Below, piece by piece: positions 14,857 through 21,960 of a stretch of DNA of 22,571 nucleotides. Every line of letters begins with the position of its first letter. Position 1 is the first letter of the stretch. The DNA lies in assembly GCA_051000715.1 (NCBI GenBank), contig JBPCOB010000233.1, positions 1 to 22,571 of the forward strand, in the 5' to 3' direction. The notes under the pieces were generated by a model. That model saw only the letters and a list, made by a program, of their open reading frames with translations. It ran no database searches and had not been told where the DNA came from. The translations under genes and the position numbers were made by a program. The stretch is from JBPCOB01 sp051000715 (GTDB lineage Bacteria; Actinomycetota; Actinomycetes; JALYNC01).

Positions 14857-15297
14857 GTGTCCGAGGTCATGGGCGGCTCGCCGGCGCAGCCGACGGGTCC
14901 GCGGGGAGCCGCGGCTCGCCGACCGGCGCCGCCCGCCGTTCGCACCGCGTCCGTCCTGATGTACGTCGTTGCCGGCCTGGCGCTCGTGCAGGGGCTCCTG
15001 AGCATCGTCGCCGCCGCGGTGAACCGGACCCGACTGGCCAGCGCGCTGCTCGCTCTCGCCTTCGCCCTTGCCTATGTGGTGGTGGCTGGCAGAACCCGCC
15101 AAGGCGATCGGGTCGCTCGCATGGTCGCCCTGGTCCTCAGCGGTCTGTCTCTGCTGGGCGACGTGCTCCAGCTCGGCGCCAATCCGGTCGCCGGCATCGT
15201 CGGGCTCCTGCTCAACGGCGGGATCGTCGGGCTGCTGGCGTTCCATCCGGCCAGCAGGCGGTTCTTCGGCGCCCACGCGGGTTCGGCCGCTGGGTGA
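14857..15297 (+). CDS. Small four-helix membrane protein, unknown function
   Basis: A 146-residue protein with a Pro/Ala/Gly/Arg-rich cytoplasmic-type N-terminus (about 1-28), then four hydrophobic segments (near 31-53, 61-76, 87-107 and 110-130). GTG 14857 has AGGAAGG 7 nt upstream (14843-14849). Its stop overlaps the next GTG (GTGA), so it is coupled to the Trp-associated membrane protein gene. I do not recognise the family. The helix pattern would fit a small integral membrane protein with short loops; nothing indicates catalysis. Confidence 0.7.
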   Translation: MSEVMGGSPAQPTGPRGAAARRPAPPAVRTASVLMYVVAGLALVQGLLSIVAAAVNRTRLASALLALAFALAYVVVAGRTRQGDRVARMVALVLSGLSLLGDVLQLGANPVAGIVGLLLNGGIVGLLAFHPASRRFFGAHAGSAAG

Positions 15298-15890
15298 CCA
15301 CCACGGCGCGTTCACCGGGCCGCAGGTCTCGGGAGCCGGCCGTCGCCGGACTGCTCGAACTGACCGGCGCGGGTCTGGTCCTGCTGGCCGCCGGCCGGCC
15401 GTGGGCGCGGGCCGTGCTGCGGCAGGCGCCGCTTCCGACGGTCGCGGTGGCCGCCAGCGGCCGCAGTGTGGCCCCGGTGGCTGCCGCGCTCGGCCTGGTT
15501 GGCCTGGCCGGGGTGGTGGCGGTGCTCGCCACCCGGGGTGCCGGCCGGCTCGCCACCGGTGTGCTGGTCGCCCTGGCCGGCGCCGGAGTGATGGCGGCCT
15601 CGGTGTACGTCGCCCTCGACCTGCCCCGGGCGGTGCGGCCGACGGCTGAGCGGATCTCCGGCGTGCGCGGGGCCTCTACCGACGGTATCCGGATGACCGT
15701 CTGGCCTCGGGTCTCCGTGGTGGGCGGAGCGCTGGTTTGTGCGGCCGGCCTGCTCACTGCGGCGCGCGGGGGGCGCTGGACCGCCCTGTCGGCGCGCTAC
15801 GACGCTCCAGGAGCCGATCGGCCGGCTGCCCCGATCGGGCCGGCGGAGATCTGGGACGCCCTGGAACGTGGCGAGGACCCGACCCGTTAG
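15294..15890 (+). CDS. Trp biosynthesis-associated membrane protein (TIGR02234 type)
   Basis: A 198-residue membrane protein of the actinobacterial family found beside tryptophan genes. Seen are a first helix ending in LLAAGRPWARA, then TVAVAASGRSVAPVAAALGLVGLAG, a third helix, and a late hydrophobic segment VSVVGGALVCAAGLLTAARG followed by a soluble tail ending in EIWDALERGEDPTR. The RPW and GRS/APVAAAL motifs are characteristic. GTG 15294 overlaps the preceding stop (GTGA). Its biochemical role is unknown; the link to tryptophan is by gene neighbourhood. Here it lies about 2.6 kb upstream of trpC, separated by a DUF4282 gene and a two-component system. Confidence 0.88.
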   Translation: MTTTARSPGRRSREPAVAGLLELTGAGLVLLAAGRPWARAVLRQAPLPTVAVAASGRSVAPVAAALGLVGLAGVVAVLATRGAGRLATGVLVALAGAGVMAASVYVALDLPRAVRPTAERISGVRGASTDGIRMTVWPRVSVVGGALVCAAGLLTAARGGRWTALSARYDAPGADRPAAPIGPAEIWDALERGEDPTR

Positions 15891-15945
15891 CTTCGCCAAC
15901 GCCTCGGTGATCGCGCAATCACCCTTCGCTGGGCCCGGTTGCCGC

Positions 15946-15951
15946 TACGGT
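15946..15951 (+). promoter_or_regulatory. Candidate -10 element for the DUF4282 gene
   Basis: TACGGT fits TANNNT and would start transcription near 15958, about 13 nt before the GGAGGG ribosome site. No good -35 at the right spacing. Confidence 0.35.
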
Positions 15952-15983
15952 GCATCCCCCGCCGAAGCACGGAGGGAATGACC

Positions 15984-16329
15984 ATGCCCGAGGGACCAGG
16001 CCAGGGAGGCTTCGAGCCACCCGGCTCGCCGTACGATCCGCCACCACCAGCCGGCGTCCAGCCTGCACCGGCCGACCCGCGGCCCGCCGCTGGGGTATCC
16101 CGGCGGTTCTGCCGCCGCTGGCCCGGGTGGCGGCTCGGCGAAGGGTTTCCTCCCCTCGCTGTTCGAATTCAGCTTCTCCAGCTTCGTCGCCACCAGGGTG
16201 GTGAAGGTCCTCTACGTCCTCATCGTGTTCGTCGCGGTCTACCGGGTGCTCCTGGAGGTCATGGTGGTCATCTTCCGGATGGCCGAGGACCTCGCCGAGA
16301 TCCGTCGGCGGGGCGGATCAGGCATCTGA
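15984..16329 (+). pseudogene. DUF4282 membrane protein gene with a one-base frameshift
   Basis: ATG 15984 lies 7 nt after GGAGGG (15971-15976) and opens a Gly/Pro-rich N-terminus, MPEGPGQGGFEPPGSPYDPP, typical of actinobacterial DUF4282 proteins. The frame shifts at the G run 16092-16095. Read with GGG instead of GGGG it continues GYPGGSAAAGPGG, then the DUF4282 domain KGFLPSLFEFSFSSFVATRVVKVLYVL and YRVLLEVMVVIFRMAEDLAEIRRR, to TGA 16327-16329; 114 residues in all. As written, the frame is garbled from residue 38. The domain also looks short: the family normally has a second hydrophobic segment between the KVLYVL and LLEVMVVIFR parts, and here the two are nearly joined. Function of the family is unknown. 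Confidence 0.8.
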
Positions 16330-16346
16330 TCTGCGTCGGGGCGCCG

Positions 16347-16352
16347 TAGCCT
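16347..16352 (+). promoter_or_regulatory. Candidate -10 element for the two-component operon
   Basis: TAGCCT fits TANNNT, 18 nt after the DUF4282 stop and just before the AGGAGG ribosome site (16361-16366). Transcription would start near 16359. No clear -35 is seen. Confidence 0.35.
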
Positions 16353-16372
16353 GGGAGACCAGGAGGTGACCG

Positions 16373-17059
16373 GTGACCGGGAGCCGGGGGCTGGTCCTCG
16401 TCATCGAGGACGAGAGGGCTATTGCCGATCTCGAACGGATGTACCTGGCCCGGGAGGGCTTTGGCGTGCAGGTCGAGGTGGACGGCCGCGCTGGTCTAGC
16501 CGCCGCCCGGACGGTGCGGCCGGCTGCCATCGTGCTCGACGTCGGGCTGCCGCTGCTCGACGGCACCGAGGTGTGCCGGGCGCTTCGCGCGGAGGGCAAC
16601 TGGACGCCGGTGCTGTTCGTCACCGCCCGCGACGACGAGGTGGACCGGGTGCTCGGCCTGGAGATGGGTGGCGACGACTACATCACCAAGCCGTTCTCGC
16701 CCCGCGAGCTGGTTGCCAGGGTCAAGTCCGTGATGCGGCGCGCCGCCGGAGACCCCGGCGGCGAGGCGGTGCTCTCCGTGGGGCGCACCGCACTGGACCT
16801 GGCTCGGCGCCGGGTGAGCGCCAACGAGGCGCCGGTCGAGCTGACCGCTACCGAGTTCGACCTGCTGGCGTTCTTGATGCGTCGGCCCGGACGGGTGTTC
16901 TCCCGTGAACAGCTGCTCTCCGAGGTCTGGGGGTACGCCGCCGCGGCCGGCACCCGCACCGTCGACGTGCATGTGGCCCAGCTGCGGGCCAAGCTCGGTT
17001 CCGCGAGCCCGATCCGGACCGTACGTGGCGTCGGCTATGCGGCGGACGAGGCGGGGTGA
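16373..17059 (+). CDS. OmpR/PhoB-family response regulator
   Basis: A 228-residue DNA-binding response regulator. The receiver domain (about 6-120) has the acidic pair Glu12-Asp13, the phospho-acceptor Asp56 in IVLDVGLP, and Lys106 in YITKPFSPRE. The C-terminal winged helix (about 130-225) shows ELTATEFDLLAFLMRRPGRVFSREQLL and RTVDVHVAQLRAKLG, ending in IRTVRGVGYA, as in PhoB/OmpR. GTG 16373 has AGGAGG 6 nt upstream. The stop overlaps the kinase start (GTGA), so regulator and kinase are a pair. The signal and target genes are unknown. The position between the Trp-associated protein and trpC does not by itself imply control of trp genes. Confidence 0.95.
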   Translation: MTGSRGLVLVIEDERAIADLERMYLAREGFGVQVEVDGRAGLAAARTVRPAAIVLDVGLPLLDGTEVCRALRAEGNWTPVLFVTARDDEVDRVLGLEMGGDDYITKPFSPRELVARVKSVMRRAAGDPGGEAVLSVGRTALDLARRRVSANEAPVELTATEFDLLAFLMRRPGRVFSREQLLSEVWGYAAAAGTRTVDVHVAQLRAKLGSASPIRTVRGVGYAADEAG

Positions 17060-18477
17060 GGATGCCGGCCACCCGCCGGCTCGGCCTGGCGCCGCGGGCG
17101 GCGCTGGCGATGACCGCGGTGGCCGCGGTCGCCGTACTGCTCGCGGGGCTGGTCTCCATCCAGCTGGCTCGGGGCGTCGCCGAAACTCAGTCGCTGGCGG
17201 CGCTCAACCGGCAGGCGGAGGTCGTGGTCGGCCTCGCCGGCCCGCAGGATCTGCCCGCGGCAGCCTTGCGGCGAGCCCAGTTCCGCCGGGTGCTGCAGCT
17301 CCAGCACATCGACGTCGGCAGGTTCACCGGCACCGGGCAGCTGGACGGTTCGGCGATGTTGCTCCGATCGTCCGACCTCGACAGGCTGCGCCAGGGCCGC
17401 CCCATCTCGGACGTCCGCCGGGTGGCCGACCGGCGGGTGCTGGTGGTCGCCCGCCCGCTGCCGGCTGGCGGCGCGGTCGTGTTCGTGCAGCAGGCCACGG
17501 TGGCGCGCGGGGTGACCAACGACGTCCGCCGGCGCACGCTGCTCGCGCTGCTGATCGGGCTGGTTGGTGCCGCGACGGCCGGGGCCCTGCTGGCCCGTCG
17601 GCTGGCCCGCCCGCTGCAACGCGCCGCGGCCGCGGCCCACCGGATGGCTGCCGGTGCCCGTGACGTACGGCTGGTGGCGGCGGGACCCGCCGAGGTGGTC
17701 GAGGTGACCTCGGCGCTGAACACCCTGGCCGGCGCGCTGGCCACCAGCGAGGCCCGCCAGCGCCAGTTTCTGCTGTCGGTATCCCACGAGCTCCGTACGC
17801 CGCTGACCGCCGTGACGGGCTACGCCGAGGCCCTGGCGGATGGTGTCGTTCCGCCGACGGCGGTACCGGCGACCGGGCGCACCATGCTGGCCGAGGCGGT
17901 CCGGCTCGAGCGCCTGGTATCGGATCTGCTGGACCTCGCCCGGCTCGGCGCCCAGGACTTTCGGGTGGATCTGGCGCCGGTCGACCTCGCCGAGCTGGTC
18001 CGGGAGGCCGGAGCGGTCTGGGCCGCCCGCTGCTCGCGCCTGGGTGTCGTGCTGCGCGTGGAGGCGCCAGCCGAGCCGCTGGTCGCGCGGACCGACGCCA
18101 CCCGGCTCCGTCAGATCCTGGACGGGCTGGCCGAGAACGCCCTTCGGGTGACCCCCGCGGGCGAGGTCATCGTGCTGTCGGTTCTCGGATTGGGGGCCGA
18201 CGCGGTGCTGGCGGTCCGCGACGGCGGCCCCGGTCTCACCAGCGACGATCTTGCGGTCGCGTTCGAGCGGTCGGCCCTCTACGACCGCTACCGCGGCGTA
18301 CGCCGGGTGGGCACCGGCCTCGGCCTGGCCCTGGTCGCCGGGCTCGCTGCCCGATTGGGCGGTACGGCCACCGCCGGCCCGGCGCCCGAGGGCGGGGCCG
18401 CCTTCTCTGTCCGGTTGCCCCTGGGCAGCGTGCCGGCGGGTACCCCGGTCGCCGGGCCGCCGGTGGCCGCTGGCTAG
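17056..18477 (+). CDS. Membrane sensor histidine kinase
   Basis: A 473-residue kinase, partner of the regulator just upstream. Order: membrane segment 1 (about 15-37), an extracytoplasmic sensor of about 115 residues with no family I recognise, membrane segment 2 (about 160-180), HAMP linker (about 182-232), HisKA domain with SVSHELRTPLTAV (phospho-accepting His244), and the ATPase domain with LAENALRV (Asn361), VRDGGPGL (Asp389) and GTGLGLALV. All kinase boxes are intact. Start GTG 17056 overlaps the regulator stop; ATG 17062 is an alternative. The C-terminal tail is Pro/Ala-rich. A -10-like box for trpC falls within its last codons and its stop. Confidence 0.94.
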   Translation: MRMPATRRLGLAPRAALAMTAVAAVAVLLAGLVSIQLARGVAETQSLAALNRQAEVVVGLAGPQDLPAAALRRAQFRRVLQLQHIDVGRFTGTGQLDGSAMLLRSSDLDRLRQGRPISDVRRVADRRVLVVARPLPAGGAVVFVQQATVARGVTNDVRRRTLLALLIGLVGAATAGALLARRLARPLQRAAAAAHRMAAGARDVRLVAAGPAEVVEVTSALNTLAGALATSEARQRQFLLSVSHELRTPLTAVTGYAEALADGVVPPTAVPATGRTMLAEAVRLERLVSDLLDLARLGAQDFRVDLAPVDLAELVREAGAVWAARCSRLGVVLRVEAPAEPLVARTDATRLRQILDGLAENALRVTPAGEVIVLSVLGLGADAVLAVRDGGPGLTSDDLAVAFERSALYDRYRGVRRVGTGLGLALVAGLAARLGGTATAGPAPEGGAAFSVRLPLGSVPAGTPVAGPPVAAG

Positions 18478-18480
18478 TCT
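18475..18480 (+). promoter_or_regulatory. Candidate -10 element for trpCBA
   Basis: TAGTCT overlaps the kinase stop codon, fits TANNNT and would give a leader of about 42 nt with GGTGGAGA (18513-18520) before the trpC start. No leader peptide rich in Trp codons or attenuator hairpin with a U-run is apparent in this short span. Confidence 0.4.
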
Positions 18481-18528
18481 GGGCGACCGCATCGCCCGGG
18501 GGCCGACTTCTTGGTGGAGATCCCGCTC

Positions 18529-19338
18529 GTGAATGTGCTCGACGACATTCTGGCCGGTGTGCGCGCCGACCTCGTCGAGCGTTCCGCCACCGTCCCGCTG
18601 GACCGCCTCAAGGAGCGGGCGAGCCGTCGTCCCTGCGTCCGGGACGCCCTGGCGGCACTGCGCCGGCCCGGCGTGGGCGTGATCGCCGAGGTGAAGCGGG
18701 TGAGCCCGTCGCGCGGGCCGCTCGCCGCGATCGACGACGCGGCGGCGCTGGCGCGCGACTACGAGGCCGGCGGCGCGGCGGTGATCAGCGTGCTGACCGA
18801 GGGACGGCGGTTCGGCGGCAGCCTGACCGACCTCGACGCGGTCCGCGCCGCGGTCGACGTACCGGTGCTACGCAAGGACTTCGTGATCTCGGCGTACCAG
18901 CTCTGGGAGGCCCGGGCGCACGGAGCCGACCTGGTCCTGCTCATCGTCGCGGCCCTGGAGCAGAACGCCCTGGTCGCGCTGGTCGAGCGAACCACGTCGC
19001 TGGGGATGACGGCCCTGGTCGAGGTGCACAACGAGACCGAGGTGGACCGGGCGCTCGAGGCCGGCGCGCGGGTCATCGGTGTCAACGCCCGCGACCTGCG
19101 CACCCTGGAGGTGGACCGCACGCTGTTCCGCCGGCTGGCGCCTCGGCTGCCGGTCGACGTGGTCAAGGTGGCCGAGTCCGGTATCCGCGGGCCGCACGAC
19201 CTGCTCTCGTGTGCGGCGGCGGGCGCCGACGCCGTTCTGGTCGGCGAGGGGCTGGTGACCGACCGGGACCCTCGGCAGGCGGTCGCCGAGCTGGTCACCG
19301 CCGGCGCCCACCCCGCGACCCGCTCCGGCTCCAGATGA
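18529..19338 (+). CDS. trpC: Indole-3-glycerol phosphate synthase
   Basis: Converts CdRP to indole-3-glycerol phosphate in tryptophan synthesis. A 269-residue (beta-alpha)8 barrel. Seen: GVIAEVKRVSPSRG (Glu54, Lys56), ISVLTEGRRFGG, VLRKDFVIS (catalytic Lys), ALVEVHNETEV (catalytic Glu), VIGVNARDLRTLEVD (Asn) and KVAESGI, the full conserved set. GTG 18529 is chosen because GGTGGAGA lies 8 nt upstream and the protein starts VNVLDDIL as is usual; TTG 18511 would start upstream of that ribosome site. The stop overlaps the trpB ATG (ATGA). No TrpF domain is fused to it. Confidence 0.97.
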   Translation: MNVLDDILAGVRADLVERSATVPLDRLKERASRRPCVRDALAALRRPGVGVIAEVKRVSPSRGPLAAIDDAAALARDYEAGGAAVISVLTEGRRFGGSLTDLDAVRAAVDVPVLRKDFVISAYQLWEARAHGADLVLLIVAALEQNALVALVERTTSLGMTALVEVHNETEVDRALEAGARVIGVNARDLRTLEVDRTLFRRLAPRLPVDVVKVAESGIRGPHDLLSCAAAGADAVLVGEGLVTDRDPRQAVAELVTAGAHPATRSGSR

Positions 19339-20603
19339 CGCCGGCCGGGCCCGACGGCACCGGTCACTTCGGCCCGTACGGCGGCCGGTTCGTCCCGGAA
19401 GCGCTGGTCGCCGCGCTCGAGGCGCTGGCCGCGGAGTTCGACGCGGCCCGAGCGGACGCAGGCTTCTGCGCCGAGCTGGAACGGCTGCTCCGGACCTACG
19501 CCGGCCGCCCGACCCCGCTGACCGACGCCAGCCGGCTGTCCGCGCACGCCGGCGGCGCCCGGCTGCTGCTCAAGCGTGAGGACCTTGCCCACACCGGGTC
19601 ACACAAGATCAACAATGTCCTGGGTCAAGCCCTGCTGACCCGTCGGATGGGCAAGTCGCGGGTGATCGCCGAGACCGGAGCCGGCCAGCACGGGGTGGCC
19701 ACCGCCACGGCCTGCGCGCTGCTGGACCTGGACTGCGTTGTGTACATGGGCGAGGAGGACACCCGCCGGCAGGCGCTCAACGTCGCGCGGATGCGGTTGC
19801 TGGGCGCCGAGGTCGTGCCCGTCTCGGCCGGCAGCGCCACCCTCAAGGATGCGATCAACGAGGCGATGCGGGACTGGGTGGCCAACGTCGAAGACACCCA
19901 CTACGCGGTCGGCTCCGTGGTCGGTCCCGACCCGTTCCCGCGGATGGTGCGGGACTTCCAACGGGTGATCGGGGAAGAGGCACGCGGCCAGGTGCTCGCG
20001 CTCGCCGGCCGGCTCCCCGACGCGGTCGTGGCCTGCGTGGGCGGGGGCTCCAACGCGATGGGCATCTTCTCCCCGTTCCTGGACGACGGCGGCGTCGCGC
20101 TGGTCGGCGTCGAGGCCGGCGGCGCGGGCACGGCGACCGGTCGGCACGCGGCCACCCTGGTCTGCGGCCGGCCCGGCGTGCTGCACGGCGCCCGGTCCTA
20201 CCTGCTGCAGGACGACGACGGGCAGACGCTACCGACCGCGTCGATCTCGGCCGGGCTGGACTACCCGGGCGTCGGACCGGAGCACGCCTGGCTGCGCGAC
20301 TCCGGCCGGGCCAGCTACCGGGCGGTGACGGACGCGGAGGCCATGGCGGCGTTCGCGCTGGTCTGTCGGACGGAGGGCATTCTGCCCGCGATCGAGACCG
20401 CGCACGCGTTCGCCGGAGCGCTGCAGATCGGCGCGGAGCTCGGGCCGGGCGCCGTGGTGCTGGTCAGCTGCTCCGGGCGGGGTGACAAGGACGTCGAGAC
20501 AGCGGCCCGGTTCTTCGGCGTGGTTCGCGACGAGGAGCTGGTCGAGGAGGTGCTGGAGAGGGTCGACGCCCCCCTGGAGACGGCGACCGGCGAGGGGTGG
20601 TGA
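19335..20603 (+). CDS. trpB: Tryptophan synthase beta chain
   Basis: PLP-dependent subunit joining indole and serine to make tryptophan. 422 residues. FGPYGGRFVPEAL opens the protein; the PLP-binding lysine is in HTGSHKINN (Lys91); AETGAGQHGVATAT, CVGGGSNAMG (phosphate cup) and a closing SCSGRGDKD follow. This is the standard TrpB1 type that pairs with TrpA. ATG 19335 overlaps the trpC stop (ATGA), and its own stop overlaps the trpA start (GTGA), so trpC-trpB-trpA are translationally coupled. The Asp-rich C-terminal tail after SGRGDKD is about 37 residues, somewhat longer than in enterobacterial TrpB. Confidence 0.98.
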   Translation: MTPAGPDGTGHFGPYGGRFVPEALVAALEALAAEFDAARADAGFCAELERLLRTYAGRPTPLTDASRLSAHAGGARLLLKREDLAHTGSHKINNVLGQALLTRRMGKSRVIAETGAGQHGVATATACALLDLDCVVYMGEEDTRRQALNVARMRLLGAEVVPVSAGSATLKDAINEAMRDWVANVEDTHYAVGSVVGPDPFPRMVRDFQRVIGEEARGQVLALAGRLPDAVVACVGGGSNAMGIFSPFLDDGGVALVGVEAGGAGTATGRHAATLVCGRPGVLHGARSYLLQDDDGQTLPTASISAGLDYPGVGPEHAWLRDSGRASYRAVTDAEAMAAFALVCRTEGILPAIETAHAFAGALQIGAELGPGAVVLVSCSGRGDKDVETAARFFGVVRDEELVEEVLERVDAPLETATGEGW

Positions 20604-21397
20604 GTCCGCTCGACGAGCTGTTCGCACGGACCCGGGCGGAGCACCGGGCCGCGCTGATCGGCTACCTGCCGGCCGGCTTCCCGTCCCACGCCGGAGCAGT
20701 GGCGGCGATGACCGCGATGGTGGCGGCCGGGGTCGATGCGGTGGAGGTCGGCCTGCCCTACTCCGACCCGTTGATGGACGGTCCGACCATCGCCGCGGCG
20801 GTCGACGTCGCCCTTGCCGGCGGCACCCGCACCGCTGACGTGCTGCGGACGGTCGCCGAGGTGGCGGCCACCGGCGCGCCGACGCTGGTTATGACCTACT
20901 GGAACCCGGTCGAGCGGTACGGCGCCCGCCGGTTCGCCGCCGACCTCCGCGGCGCCGGCGGCGCCGGTGCCATCACGCCCGACCTGCCGCCCGAGGAAGC
21001 CACGGAGTGGCTGGCCGCGGCCGAGGAGGCGGGGATAGACCCGGTGTTCCTGGTGGCTCCCTCGTCCAAGGACGAGCGGATCGCCCGAGTGGCGTCGGTG
21101 AGCCGGGGCTTCCTCTACGCCGCCTCCACGATGGGTGTCACCGGCGCCCGGGCATCCATGGGGGAGCGCGCAGCCGACCTGGTGACACGGGCCCGCAGGC
21201 ACACCGACCTGCCGATCGCGGTCGGGCTGGGGGTGAGCACGGGCGCCCAGGCGGCCGAGGTGGCCGGGTACGCCGACGGCGTGATCGTCGGCTCGGCCTT
21301 CGTCCGCCGGCTCCTCGACGCGCCGGACGAGGCGGCCGGCGTGCGGGCGGTCACCGAACTCGCGGCTGAGCTCGCCATGGGTGCCCGCCGGACCTGA
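20600..21397 (+). CDS. trpA: Tryptophan synthase alpha chain
   Basis: Cleaves indole-3-glycerol phosphate to indole and glyceraldehyde 3-phosphate, passing indole to TrpB. 265 residues, a TIM barrel. With the GTG 20600 start the catalytic residues fall at Glu49 (VEVGLPYSDP) and Asp60 (LMDGPT), the same numbers as in the Salmonella enzyme. Also seen: PDLPPEEATEW, GFLYAASTMGVTGAR and VGLGVSTGAQAAEV. GTG 20597 is an alternative one codon earlier; 20600 overlaps the trpB stop as GTGA. In many relatives lgt follows trpA; here an ECF sigma factor follows instead. Confidence 0.97.
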   Translation: MSPLDELFARTRAEHRAALIGYLPAGFPSHAGAVAAMTAMVAAGVDAVEVGLPYSDPLMDGPTIAAAVDVALAGGTRTADVLRTVAEVAATGAPTLVMTYWNPVERYGARRFAADLRGAGGAGAITPDLPPEEATEWLAAAEEAGIDPVFLVAPSSKDERIARVASVSRGFLYAASTMGVTGARASMGERAADLVTRARRHTDLPIAVGLGVSTGAQAAEVAGYADGVIVGSAFVRRLLDAPDEAAGVRAVTELAAELAMGARRT

Positions 21398-21447
21398 CCG
21401 AACCCGCCGCCGTCCTGCGCCGTCACAGCGCCGAACGAGGAGGGACA

Positions 21448-21960
21448 GTGGTCGCTGTGATCGCAAGTGGCGGCGCGCGGGCGGCCAGCCGCGACGAGGC
21501 CGCCCGGGAGCTCTTCCGCGCCCATTACGGCCAGCTCGCCGGCTGGACGGCGCGGCTCGTCGGTGACCGGGAGGCGGCCCACGAGATCGCTGCCGAGGCC
21601 TTCACCCGGCTGCTCAGCCGCTGGACCACCGTGGCGGAGCCCAAGCCGTGGCTCTACATGACCGCCACCAACCTGGTCCGTGACCGCTGGCGACGTCAGG
21701 AACGCGAGTCCCGCGCCCTGTCGAAGGTCGTGGCGGGCACCGACGGCTCGCCGGCGCCCGACACCTCGGTACGCGACCTGGTCGAGCGGCTGCCGGACCG
21801 GCTTCGCGCCCCCGTCCTGCTGCACTACTACGCCGACCTGCCCGTCAGCGAGGTGGCCCGGCTGCTCAACCGACCCGAGGGCACCGTCAAGCGGGCCCTC
21901 TACGACGCCCGTGCCCACCTGCACGCCGCGATGACTTCGGACTCCGGGGAACTGCGATGA
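21448..21960 (+). CDS. ECF RNA polymerase sigma factor (SigE-like)
   Basis: A 170-residue sigma-70-type extracytoplasmic function factor. Region 2 is at about 22-82 (LFRAHYGQLAGWTARLVG, EIAAEAFTRLLSRW, WLYMTATNLVRDRWRR) and region 4 at about 112-160 (RLPDRLRAPVLLHYYADLPVSEVARLL, then PEGTVKRALYDARAHL, the helix-turn-helix). Start GTG 21448 follows GAGGAGG by 4 nt; GTG 21457 would place the site about 13 nt away. The stop overlaps the next start (ATGA), so the following membrane-anchored protein is its likely partner. No classical zinc anti-sigma domain is encoded in what is visible. Confidence 0.93.
   Translation: MVAVIASGGARAASRDEAARELFRAHYGQLAGWTARLVGDREAAHEIAAEAFTRLLSRWTTVAEPKPWLYMTATNLVRDRWRRQERESRALSKVVAGTDGSPAPDTSVRDLVERLPDRLRAPVLLHYYADLPVSEVARLLNRPEGTVKRALYDARAHLHAAMTSDSGELR

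Noticed and set aside
15984..16329. Programmed ribosomal frameshift in DUF4282
   Set aside because: The site is a plain G run with no known slippery heptamer or stimulatory structure noticed; a simple indel is more likely.
18481..18528. trp attenuator or leader peptide
   Set aside because: The span before trpC is too short and has no run of TGG codons or terminator-like stem with U-run.
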